Part shown: positions 22,208 through 33,700 of the stretch, piece by piece
Layout of the letters: every line of letters begins with the position of its first letter
Numbering within the stretch: position 1 is the stretch's first letter
NCBI GenBank assembly: GCA_030248215.1
Contig: JASANG010002669.1
Coordinates: 16,001-80,000, forward strand
Source of the DNA: Enoplolaimus lenunculus
Taxonomy: Eukaryota; Nematoda; Enoplea; Enoplida; Thoracostomopsidae
DNA length: 64,000 bases
Direction of reading: 5' to 3'
Position numbers and translations under genes: made by a program
The notes under the pieces: model-generated
What the model saw: only the letters and a program-made list of their open reading frames with translations
Database searches by the model: none
Told to the model about the DNA's origin: nothing

Positions 22208-23389
22208 GAAATAATTAAAAAACGAAGCGATACGTGCACGCTTTCCCCACAAACTTAAACCTAAAAGTGTAAGCGTTTAGCCTAAACACAAGTCTAATTT
22301 AAACGCCTAAATCTATAAATTATTGCTAAAAATTATAAAATTTCGTATTAAACAGTAGACGGGAAAGTGTAAAAGAACCAATACAAAATGTTAAAGTTTG
22401 TTGGAAGATATTTTGGTTATGTAATACAGTCGAATTTAAGATTTCAATTTTTTGTTACTGAAACACGTGCGAAAACTATTAAGACTTTTTTCATTTTAGC
22501 ATTATGCATCGTTCACAATCAAAAATTTCATTTTGCCACCGAAAACACTATAACGTAGGGTTAAAATACGTGTCAGTGAGTTCTGTACCGGGCCAAATGT
22601 TTTCATATCGAAACTATATCGTCGAATATATAAAAGCTCAAAGGTCAGGGGTGTAGCCAGGATTCATTTCGTGAAGTATGACCCTATAAAAATGGGTTGT
22701 GCCTTTCGGATCCCAAAGGTTATTTTAAACAATTAACGCGTGTCGCACCTTTCGTTCGTTGGACGCAGAAATTCGGCGTATAAATGGAACCAGGTTATCT
22801 TCAAAGGAATTTAATTAAAAATAGTTTGTTTTATAGATCTCTCTGCGTTGAGTTTAGTGGGATCATTTTAAGGGCTGTAGGGCACCTGGTTCAAAAGTTA
22901 TGTAACTTTGAATTGTTAGCTTTTACTATTTTAAACGCATACGACCGCGTTTCAAAGTTTTAGAAGCAATAAACCTGGTTAAGCTTATGGTTTACAAATA
23001 TATCACTAATATATTATTTTCGCTGCAAATTGTATCTTTGTTTGCATTATAGTTTAGTGAGCCATAACGTTTGAATCGTTGGACATGCAACCGTAAAAAT
23101 ACCTCAGCGAGTCGAGATGTATGGATAAGGCGACTTTTCATTTAAATTCCTATTCGAATTCAGCCAGATTCCGTACCTTCGTCCAGAAACCGTTATTGAA
23201 CTCTCCGATTTCAATTTAAATCTACAACGCAAGAAAATTTTCTCGACTTCAGTTGAAATTCAACTTGTCTTTTCAACCCATCGTTGAGTCTAAAGCTCAA
23301 AGAAATTTTCACAACAAACTTTGTTCACAGGCATACTTGGGCGTAGCCAGCATATATATAAATAAAGGGTTATGTTTTATAAAAATTTC
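22208..23389. other. No gene seen
   Basis: AT-rich sequence; degenerate hexamers near 22255-22300, nothing else supported. Confidence 0.35.
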
Positions 23390-23542
23390 GGCCGATGTAA
23401 AGACCAGGGGGCGGAACAATAGTATAAGTATATTCTTAAGCCCAAGCCTAATCCGAAAACAAAAAAATTAGCCTAAAGCTTAAGCTTACTCTATTCGAAG
23501 CCCACCAGAAAAACGGTTCCGCCCCTGATCTTAACATTTGCC
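23390..23542 (-). mobile_element. Family A TTAGGC-core element, short core
   Basis: GGCCGATGTAAAGACCAGGG to CCGCCCCTGATCTTAACATT with only a few hexamers. Confidence 0.7.
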
Positions 23543-23880
23543 AAAATTTCGAAAAGGCGTATGGTATTTAACAAATGAAAAATGAACCTAACACCCCTTT
23601 TTACAAAAAATGCCAAAAGTTGCGTTTTGAGTTTTACCACATCCACCCCTCCTGGCTCCAACATCCATTGTAAATGTTACGTACGGATCTATTTCTACCC
23701 CTGGTTATCCAACGGGCACAGTAATGAATTAGTCTTATGATCATATGAGCACGATTCTATGCTCAAAACGACTAAACTACATCGCATAGTTACTGGTTTC
23801 TGTAAAATCTGTAATTAATAATCAGCATAAAATGACGTCAAGTTTTAGCGAAGGTAAGCTTGACCACAGTATATTGCGTC

Positions 23881-24105
23881 TCGGGTCCATATTCTCAAAT
23901 GTGTATAGCAACTATCATCAGTTAGTAATTAGTTTTCAAACTCACTAAACTATTGCAGTTGTTTAACTCCGTACAGGAGTAAACCAAATCATATGCAAAA
24001 AATGTGCTGAATTTGTGAGCCTCTCACAGCATTCACTGGTTCGAAAGTTACAAGACCTATCACTAAACTGATGAGCGATGCGTCGCATATTAGAGAATAC
24101 TGGCG
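23881..24105. mobile_element. Family F MITE
   Basis: Ends GGTCCATATTCTCAAATGTG and the inverse CATATTAGAGAATACTGG, with AGCAACTATCATCAGTTAGT at one side mirrored by CCTATCACTAAACTGATGAG at the other. Confidence 0.6.
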
Positions 24106-24293
24106 TTGATTGCTGTACTAACGAATCAAGATCGAGAGTGAAATAGGGTCGCAGTATTCAGTTTCCCAATCGGCAATAGATGAATGAGAAAGCATCGCTA
24201 AAAATTCATATAAAAACTAAAGTCAGCGAAATTGTAAGGTTTGTAACTTTAACTTTTGCAAAAAATTTTCAATTTGAAAAAATATAAATTTCC

Positions 24294-24692
24294 GGCTCAT
24301 GTAAAGATCAGGCGCGGAACGTTTTCGTGTGGGACTGCAATAGAGTAAGCTTAAGCTTTAGACTGTTTTTGCGCTTGGCTTAGGCTTAGGCGTAGGCTTA
24401 GGAATATGCTCATTCTTACGCTTAGGCTTAAGCTTATGAATATGATCATTGTTAGGTTTACGCTTAGGCTTAGGCTTAGGCTTAAATAGGAATATGCTCA
24501 TTCTTACGGTTAGGCTTAGGCTTAGGCTTAGGAATATGCTCATTCTTACGCTTAGGCTTAGGCTTAGGAATATACTCATTTTTACGCTTAGGCGTAGGCT
24601 TAGGCTTAGGAATATGCTCATTCTTACGCTTAGGCTTAGGCTTAGGAATATGCTTGTAATACTGTTCCGCCCGTGTTCGTTTACATTTAGCC
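24294..24692 (+). mobile_element. Family A TTAGGC-core element, six-block core
   Basis: GGCTCATGTAAAGATCAGGC, then TAAGCTTAAGCTTTAGACT, then about six runs of GGCTTA hexamers, each separated by AGGAATATGCTCATTCTTAC, then TACTGTTCCGCCCGTG. It is the longest regularly ordered core in the window. It ends about 40 bp before the first recognised SLC4 exon. Confidence 0.8.
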
Positions 24693-24732
24693 AAATTTCC
24701 TAAAAAATAATGATTCTTTGTTTAATTTTTAG

Positions 24733-27700
24733 GATTAAGTGACGATGGCAGAATTCATGAGTTGCTCGCTGTACCGTCAATTGTTCATAAAGGTTCTTCG
24801 GTTTATTGTATAATTATAATACATTTACTGATAAACGCTTAATTTAAGCTGTGACTTACAAGACTACTGTAGTAACTCAAATAAAAGGTCGGTAATAAGA
24901 GGTGATGTCTATTTTGAGCACTAATCTATGCAGTCCTACCAGAAACTGGGACGACCCTAAAAGTAACATGGGCCAGGTTTTGTATCTTTAAGGTCGTCAA
25001 TGGATTCAGTCTATAGGTATTAATTAGAAGCCATAAATGAGGCCAAAGCAGAACAACGTCCCCTCAAATGTGTAACAGACACTCTGGATAATTCGAACAA
25101 GGTTTGTGAAATCCAGAAAAAAGATTAACGGACATGTCAATCAAGAAATACTGCGGCGCAAGTCAGTTGTGCCAAAAAATATGAATAGAAGGGTGTTGGG
25201 TACAACTATGGTAAATTTATAATATATAAAGAGTCCGTAACCGAATAACGGGTGGCACCCTCTGAAGAAGACAAATAAATATTAGCCGTCCCCTCTTATT
25301 CGAATCAGTACAGCAGATAATTATTTTTGTAAATTTTCCACAAATTTATAGATTAATGCTTGGGTGCAGTAAAATGGTATTCGATTGAAAGTCAATGGCT
25401 GGGTTTCTGAAATGTAACTTAGTTTACTTATTTATACTCAAGTAATTACTTAAGTTACCGACTTAAAAATGCTTAACTTTTCTCACAAAACCAAATAAAC
25501 GCCAAATGTGAGCTTTTGCCATAACAAGAAAGTAATAGTTTTGTTTTATAACAATTCGGCACCACGAGTCCAAAACTTCAATTAGACCAAGATTAGCATT
25601 CTTGAACTGTTCATAATATATCAAACTTAGTTAGCGACCTAAGTATTAATTTAAGTAAACTTTTTTAAACAACAAAATGGTTGAGCTATCACATGTACAT
25701 AAATGCGAAGTCGAGTAGAGTTTGAGAAACCCAGCCATTGGCGTTCAATTGAACAACTGCTGAGGGGAAACAAGACGATTAATAGTTTCTCTGAACGAAC
25801 TCATACTTTTGAGTCATCAAAAATGTTACGTTTTTCAACCCATGGTTGGGTTTGTTTACCTGTCTTTGCGATATTTCATTTCAGATATACTCCTTGAACC
25901 TTTGTATAGCGGGCAAGAGATTCAAGTTGGCGAATACCCAGAAAGTGAGTTTTGTACGCAAAACCTACCAGGTACTCTGTAAATTTCAATGAGTTGATTA
26001 ATCAGTTCAGCTAGCGAGTTGGTTATTTATGAATTAATATCAGTAAACATTCACTCGCTCCTGAGCTGAGTTGAGTTGACTGTGCGCGAGTTGATTAATT
26101 AACACGGAACGAATTGAATCAAAACTCAAAATTGTGAGTTCTGATAGTCTGTACTCACACTGAGTGATTCAACTCATTCCGAGTCAATTCAATGAAATTT
26201 ACAGTGTAGTTTAGTTAATCTAGAAATTTAGTTTATTAGATTAGCTTAAGCCTAAATCGAGTTAGTTAAAAGCTTTCTAGAGAGTCCGTTTCAGGTCCAA
26301 TCGACATTGTACGTCATTTGGTGAAACGAAAGAAAACGTCATATCCAGCGCAAGATTTAGCAGATGACGTCGACGAGTGTCCTGCGTTATTCACCGAAAT
26401 GATGGAACTCAGTTGTTCCGCAGGTTCCGGATATGCCGGATACCGATTGCCGAATTATGTTTGGACAGAAAGAGCGAGGTAAATTTGTCAGGATCGCATT
26501 TTGCCGGGGGCAGGGTAAATTGAATATCAATTCGATACTTCTTGAACGACAATGAGGAATCAACGAAGGTTCAAAGAATAACATTCCGAATTTTGAGGGT
26601 CAGGAGTTTTGTTGTTTATTCGAGGTCGGTCCAAACTGAATCCATGGCTACGCCGATGTAAATTGTTCAAGTAATTTTATTAAACCTAAATCGAGACGTA
26701 CAGTCCTTAAGCGGACTTGATCGAATCACAACCTTCGCTAAATACAGCATTAAAATGATAATTAATACACTGTAAATTCCAATGAGTTGATGAATCAATT
26801 CAGCTAGCGATTGGTTATTTCTGAATTAAATATCAGTAAACATTAACTCATTCTCAGTGTTAAAATCAACTCACTGAAATTTAGTGTAATATGTGCTTAA
26901 CCTTTTTCGGGTGTATCAAACCAATTTTTTACGGGGATGATTGTTTTGTTTGACGTTGGTTACAGGCCTGACGTAATCAATAACAACCCAGGAGGGGGAA
27001 TTTATTTACCGATTGGTATCCTTAACCCTTTGTTTCTGGGCCCGTATTCTCAAATGTGTGTAGCACCTATTACCAGTAGTGTTAGCTAATGTGTCTTTGG
27101 TACCAGCGCATGATGAAGTTCGAAATTCAGCACATTGTTCGCGTGTGATCTGCCTTACTTCTGTACCAATTTGGAGATTTGCAATTGCAGATGTTCATCA
27201 GTTTGCCAAACCAATCGTTACCTGATGTGATAGGTACTATACACATTTGAGAATATGCGTCTTTGCCAGAATTAACGTTTTAGTGACGTTTTCGGTGCCA
27301 AACGCGGCCAATCCCAGTGCGTTTCGGCTCTGGAATGTTAATTTATCGTTTTTTATATGTTTTTATTACAATTTATTATAATTATTTCAGATGGATAAAA
27401 TACGAAGAAACTGTTGAAGAACAAGGCAAACGATGGTCAAAGCCTCACGTTACCATCCTGGCGCTTCCAAGTGTTCTGCAAGTCCGCAACTGTATTCGAA
27501 AAGGTGCAACATTGCTTGATGTTGAAGTCAAAGATTTCGCTCATTTAATTGGTAAGCGTCTATTTGATTTCATATATTATTGTATAGTAATAGAGTGGGT
27601 CCAATTGGCCTTGCGGTATCCCATGCCAGTGGTTTAGTGGATAACATGTCTGCCTTGCAAGTGGAAGGCCCGTGTTCGACCCCCCGCTGGTCCTTCATTG

Positions 27701-30700
27701 CCAATTGCACGGGTTCATATTGCGTCCGCTGTCAGGTCTAAATTGGGGTATAAACAAGGCTGCATGTCGCTGGTACACGACTCGGTGGTAGTCACCTTAT
27801 ATGGCGGCTGGCTACGCTAACGTAATGGTGTACATCACCCTGCACTTGTGAGTATATTCTTACGACTATTTTTATGGATCGCAAATGTTAATATTTCAGC
27901 AAACTTCAATTCAAATAAATGTTAATAATTTCGGCCCATGTAAAGATCAGGGGCGGAAGGTTTTGCTGTTGAACTGCAACAGAGTAAGCTTAAACTTTAG
28001 ACTATTAATACACATCGATCATGCATAATTTTAAATTATCGACAACGTTTCTACGTTTTAATTTTGAAAATTCGCACTATAAATTTAATTTTGGGGGTAG
28101 GGGGCATGGCCTCCCGAATCGTCCCTCCCTCCGTTGCGACGCCCCCGGATTTCAGCTAATATTTTTTCAGATCTGGTGCTATCAGCGTGGGAAACAAAAC
28201 AAGGAATTGTCGATGACGAATGCGAAGGATTACGACGGTTGTTTTTGAGTCCAAAACATCATTTGTACAAATCCGAATTTCGTGATCGACTCCGACCATC
28301 GTCTCAATCGTCCACGTCTGATTTGACCCGACTCGCGCACGATGCGTTGAGTAATGTGCATCATTTGAAAAAAGCCACATCAGAGCATTCAGTGAGCGGT
28401 GGAGCTGGTGCCGCGGACGTCGGCCAATCAAGCGAAACTTCATCGTCTCGAGCGCCAGCTGGCAAACCTCGGAGCGGAAGCGGATCCGGTGCCGGTATGG
28501 TTGAATGGCCAAATTTTGCAATGATCGTGGCCTGGGTGGGAATTAAATTGAGTCAGTTGCGGGTATTACAATACCGCTGGCAAATTTTTGTTAGGTTTAC
28601 GGTTGTTCTTGAAGGTTTTTTGTATGAATAATTTTCAATTCATTCAATTTCGTGCTGTGGCTGGTGAACCATATAGCGGATACACTGTAAAATCCAATGA
28701 GTTAATTAATCAACTCAAACGGAAAATTAGTTATTTCTGAGTTAATTTTAACTCACTCTGAGTTGAGTTGATTCTCACTGTGAGTTGAGTTGACTGCGGG
28801 GGAGTTGATTAATTAAATCAAAATGAGTTGTGTCACTCACAATTGTGAGTTGTGATAGACCTAACTCAGACTGAATGACTCAACTCATTCTGAGTTAAAA
28901 TCAACTCACTGAAATTTACAGTGTACAAATCTGCTATGAGTTCGGTTGTGCTGAATTTTAGCAACAGTTGGTGTTGAAACAAGATGTAAATCGCTTTAAT
29001 TCGTGAAATTATCGGGCTCATACCCAAAAAGAACTCAGACGGGTTCACCCCTTCCAGAAAATTTAGAGAACCTAGGCCTGGGTGGGGCCTAAAAGATATC
29101 TGCTAATGATGCAATAGTTTTGTGATACTTTAGGCATAATCACGTGAATCATGTTTTATTATTATTATTATTATTATTATTAGCATTTATTATTATTATT
29201 ATTATTTATTATTATTATTAGCCATTTATTATCATTATTATTAGCATTTATTATTATTATTATTATTATTATTATGACGAACTCTTTTTAGGTGGCGAAC
29301 ACTACGAACATGAAGATTGCCCTCGTTCTCCAGACGAACACAAAGAAAAGGTATTTCAAAACAAAGCTATTCGCTCCAGTAGGTTCCAGTTGTTGTCATT
29401 CGTTGATGGAAAATTGTTAAACTCAAAAGAGTTCCTGGACGCGGATTTTCTCGAATATAGCAACTGGTGTCCAGGAGTGGATCATGACCTAACCGGACCT
29501 TGAGGTCAATCTACGTTGCGGACTCACAAAAGGATTGATCAACAACGTGGATCGAAATATTGTTCATAGAGTCGGGAACTCAGTAGAGCGTCCAAGGATA
29601 AGAATGAGCTAAATAAAAATTAAGGTTTCCGACAACAGCAACAACTGCGTGAACATAAATTTGACCAAATTAAAGCATGTTTCTATGCGCTTTATAACTT
29701 AGCATTAGATGTTGTGGCCAATGTATACAACACGGTCGTTACAGTAGTATAAGCATATTCCTAAGCTTAAGCCTAAGCCTAAACGTAAGCTAAGTCTAAA
29801 TTTAAGACTAAACAAAAAATTAGGGTAAAGCATAAGCTTATTACTCTACTGTGGTCCCGGAGAAAAACGTTCCGCCTCTGATCTTTACATGACCCGACAT
29901 TGTTTAGACTACCGGAAACGTTGGACTTCTAAAGAAAATCCCAGAAGGTACACAGGCTGCGAACATATTCATTGGAACGGTTGAAACGCTTACAACACCA
30001 CTGACTGCGTTTGTTCGTTTAAAGCAACCGAGTGCTTTCTTAGATATTCCTGAGGTAAAAACGAGAAAAATACTGTATTGACCCCAATAGAGGGGGGTAA
30101 TAGGGGGTCCAATTTTGAGTCCGAATCAATATAAGAGACCGTAAGCAAATAGTGTCCCTAAACCCTAATTAGAGTCCATAAATATCAATTAACGCTAATT
30201 GTAGCGCATAAATGACTCCAGGACCAAATAATTTGAGTTCTAAACTTTAAAGCGTACTTAAATTTTGAAAGTACATTCCTAAGTATAACGCTGTATTATC
30301 GCACAAGCTATTGACACAAGACAAATAAACGTTTAATTCATCAGATGGTTACAGTACCGAATATATATCAGTAACGAAAGGCGCCGGAGCGTGGGTTAAA
30401 AATAAACAGTCTGTAACCGAATAACAAGGGGGGCACCCTCTGAAGAGGCTAAATAAATATCAGTCCTCCCCTCTTATTCGGTCACTACAGTACGGGCGTC
30501 AAAGGTTAAAGGCTTAATTATTTTCAAGCTTCTTGTTCAGTTATGACAGCAACGAGGATTTCCTAGTGTAAGGATATGAGAACAACACTGGCCTATTAGG
30601 CTGTATGTTTGCCGGCAACATACGTGTCAACATTGTTAGGGTTGCGCTATACTTTTGTTGACGTCCTGCGTCGTCCGTCATTCGTACGCCGCCGTCCGTC

Positions 30701-33700
30701 CCTGTACGCCGCCGTCCGTCATCGTGCGTCATCCGTATGGCGATGCCCGTCACCGTACGTCACTATACGGTATCAGATGTGTGTAATTTGCGTACGATAA
30801 CGCACGGTGACGGACGGCGCCGTACGGGTGACGGACGGCGCCGTACGGGTGACGGACGGCGCCGTACGGGTGACGAACGGCGCCGTACGGGTGACGAACG
30901 GCGGCGTACGGGTGACGAACGGCGCCGTACGGGTGACAAACGGCGCCGTACGGGTGACGGACGGCGCCGTTCGACGAGTATACCGCCACCCTAAGAATGT
31001 ACTTATATCAAGATTAATAATTATAAATGTCAAGCTAAGCGTGCATAGCAGCATATATATTTACACTATTCTTTTGGTGTAAATATATGCATAAATGATG
31101 TTATATTTATTGATTCTAAAACTAAAGTAATCCTATTCAGCTTAACGTCGACCCAATTCATCATTTTGAATTCGTTGGTTTTGGTTTATATTTCAGGTTG
31201 CGCTGCCGACACGATTTGTCGTTATTATTTTGGCCCCAACTGACCACGCGTTGAAAGAAATTGAACTGATTGGCCGAGTCTTTGGAGCAATGCTTGCCGA
31301 TAAGGTATGCGATAAACTTTAACGGGCGTAACAGTAGATTAAGCGTGTTCCTAAGACTAAGCCTAAGCGTTGCAAAAATGAGTCCCTAAGCCTAAGCCTA
31401 AGCGTAGCAAAAATGAATTCCTAAGCGTACGCCTAAGCCTAAGCAAAAAATGTAATCTAGAACATAAACCTACTATTTTATAGACCCACCAGAAACCTGA
31501 ACGCCCGTTAAAGTAACATGGACTAGGTATTCTATAAATATTCGTGTTACAAATATATGGCAGCTATAAATAGAACAGGTCCAGAGAACAGACGTAGGCG
31601 ATTTGCCTATCGCTTAGACTTAGGCTTCTTACGAGGTTATAATTACACTTAGCTGAACATTTATGATACTTATCTATACAGGTCAAGAACGTGTTTTACC
31701 ACGTATATAACTTTGAAGTGGATAGCCTGCTGGGCCAATGTTAGTTTGAGGGCCAAAATATGATTCGCCTCTCAAAGTAACATCACCCGCTTGCTGATTG
31801 GTTGATGCTATGGTCCAATGAACAGCAACCTAAGCCTAAACCACTCGTAACAGATATCAAAATCAAATCTTTGCATTAGGATTTAGTACTAAAATTGCGT
31901 TTTGCTTTTCGCTCTCGCGAACATTTTTTCGTTATTTTTTTAGATTTTTGGATGCGTCGCATACCGTGCACGAAATGCCCAAGACCTCAGCGTGGGTTGT
32001 GATGAATTTTTGAGTCAAAGTTTAATCATTCCTCCTGGCCGATGGTCAACCGAACTACGATGGGATCCGTCTGAAGAAGAACGTAAGGTACGCTTTTTGG
32101 CGATTGCACGCTTGCTATCCACCGGATATGAGACTTTGGCCACGGCTTAGGTTTAGGGTTTAGGTTTCAAAAACGCGGCTTATCTAAGCCTAAGAATAAG
32201 CTTAAATCTTTGCTTAAGGGTAAATATGAATTGTGGGAAAAACCTCAACAGGTAAGAACGAATTACAATATTGTTGCTTTATATGGTTTTGTTGAGGTTG
32301 AACGTACTTTTACACAACTCATTACAGATTTATAAAATAAAGGTTGGGTTTCTGAAATCTTACTGAAGTATTTATTTCAAATGTCAGCAATTGTCATAAC
32401 AAGAAAGTGATAGCTTTGCTTTATATTGAAGAGGGACCAATAGTCTACAATTGCAGTTTGACCAAGGTTAGTATGCCTGAATGATAAATTTGTAATCTAT
32501 CACATTTAGTCAGCGAATAAAATATTTACTTAACTTAAGTACGCTCTCAAAAACGACAAAACGGTTAAGTAATTACTTAACACGTACTTAAGTACTAAGT
32601 CGTAGTTAAGTAGCGTTTTGGAAACTCAGCCAAAGTTTGTTCCCATAGCGCAAAAAGTTGTAATATTCGATTGAATGTCGTGTTTGTTGAAGATAAACCA
32701 GCACATTTAATTTTGAACCAGGTTGAACGAGATGTTGGCAAATCGACACGAAAAATGACTCTCGCAGCCAAAGCATTGTCTGCGCACTCGACTGTGCCTC
32801 CAGAATTGGAACGTACCGGACGGTAAATTATTCAGACCAGTAACCAGTTCACCTTGCTAGGAAGGCTAAAACTTTTTTAGGAGAGACATCCAAGGGTGTT
32901 CAATGAGTTACAAGCAAGGTTGAACATTTTCCTGGGAGGCCAAAATTTTTCTGGGGGTTCTGTGACACCAAAGTCTCTTCTTGGCTACGGGGCCGGGTAA
33001 ATCCCGTTGCGCCAATGTCGCATGTATATATTTTCGTTTAAATTGAACAAATCCAAGTAATTTGAAATATTTTGAGTTCAACCGACACCGGTATTTGAAG
33101 ACGAGAAAAATCTCGGGATACAGGAAGTAGGGTTTAATGGACAGGCGGATACGAGGGAACTTAAAATTGAAATTTTGTACCGCATCTGATATAGAAATCA
33201 GCCCTTGTCCTGTTTCAAATTGAAGCCCTTGTGCACTTTCCCCTGTATTTTTGGTTTAAGGCACAAGCTTAAGCTTAGACTTAGACATCGACCAGGCTTT
33301 TCGTAAACCTGAGCCTGAAGCCTTAGCGTTCATTTGTGGCAATTCGACAAGAGACAACATTCAGGGGCGATGTAGCTTCCCAGGGTTCCCGTGTATAAAC
33401 CTGTGTGTCAACTACTCAGACTTGTGACCATATCAAATATAACCGTGGTTCACTTTGGTAAATTACAATGCGACCCCCCAACCATGCGAGAAATTCTTCA
33501 TGACCCAATGCCTGGCCCATGTAAAGATCAGGCGTGGAACGTTTTTCTGTGGGACTGCAATAGAGTAAGCTTAAGCTTTGAACTGATTTTTCATTTGGCT
33601 TAGGCTTAGGCTTAGGAATAAACTTATTCTTACGCTTAGGCTTACGGTTTGGCTTAGGCTTATGAATAAGCTTATAATAATGCTGTTCCGCCCGGGTTCT

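Noticed and set aside
24358-24703. Open frames of Leu/Arg/Gly or Lys/Pro repeats across hexamer arrays (also 53294-53670, 63557-63862 and others)
   Set aside because: They are translations of the GGCTTA repeat in whichever frame lacks stops; no splice or start context.
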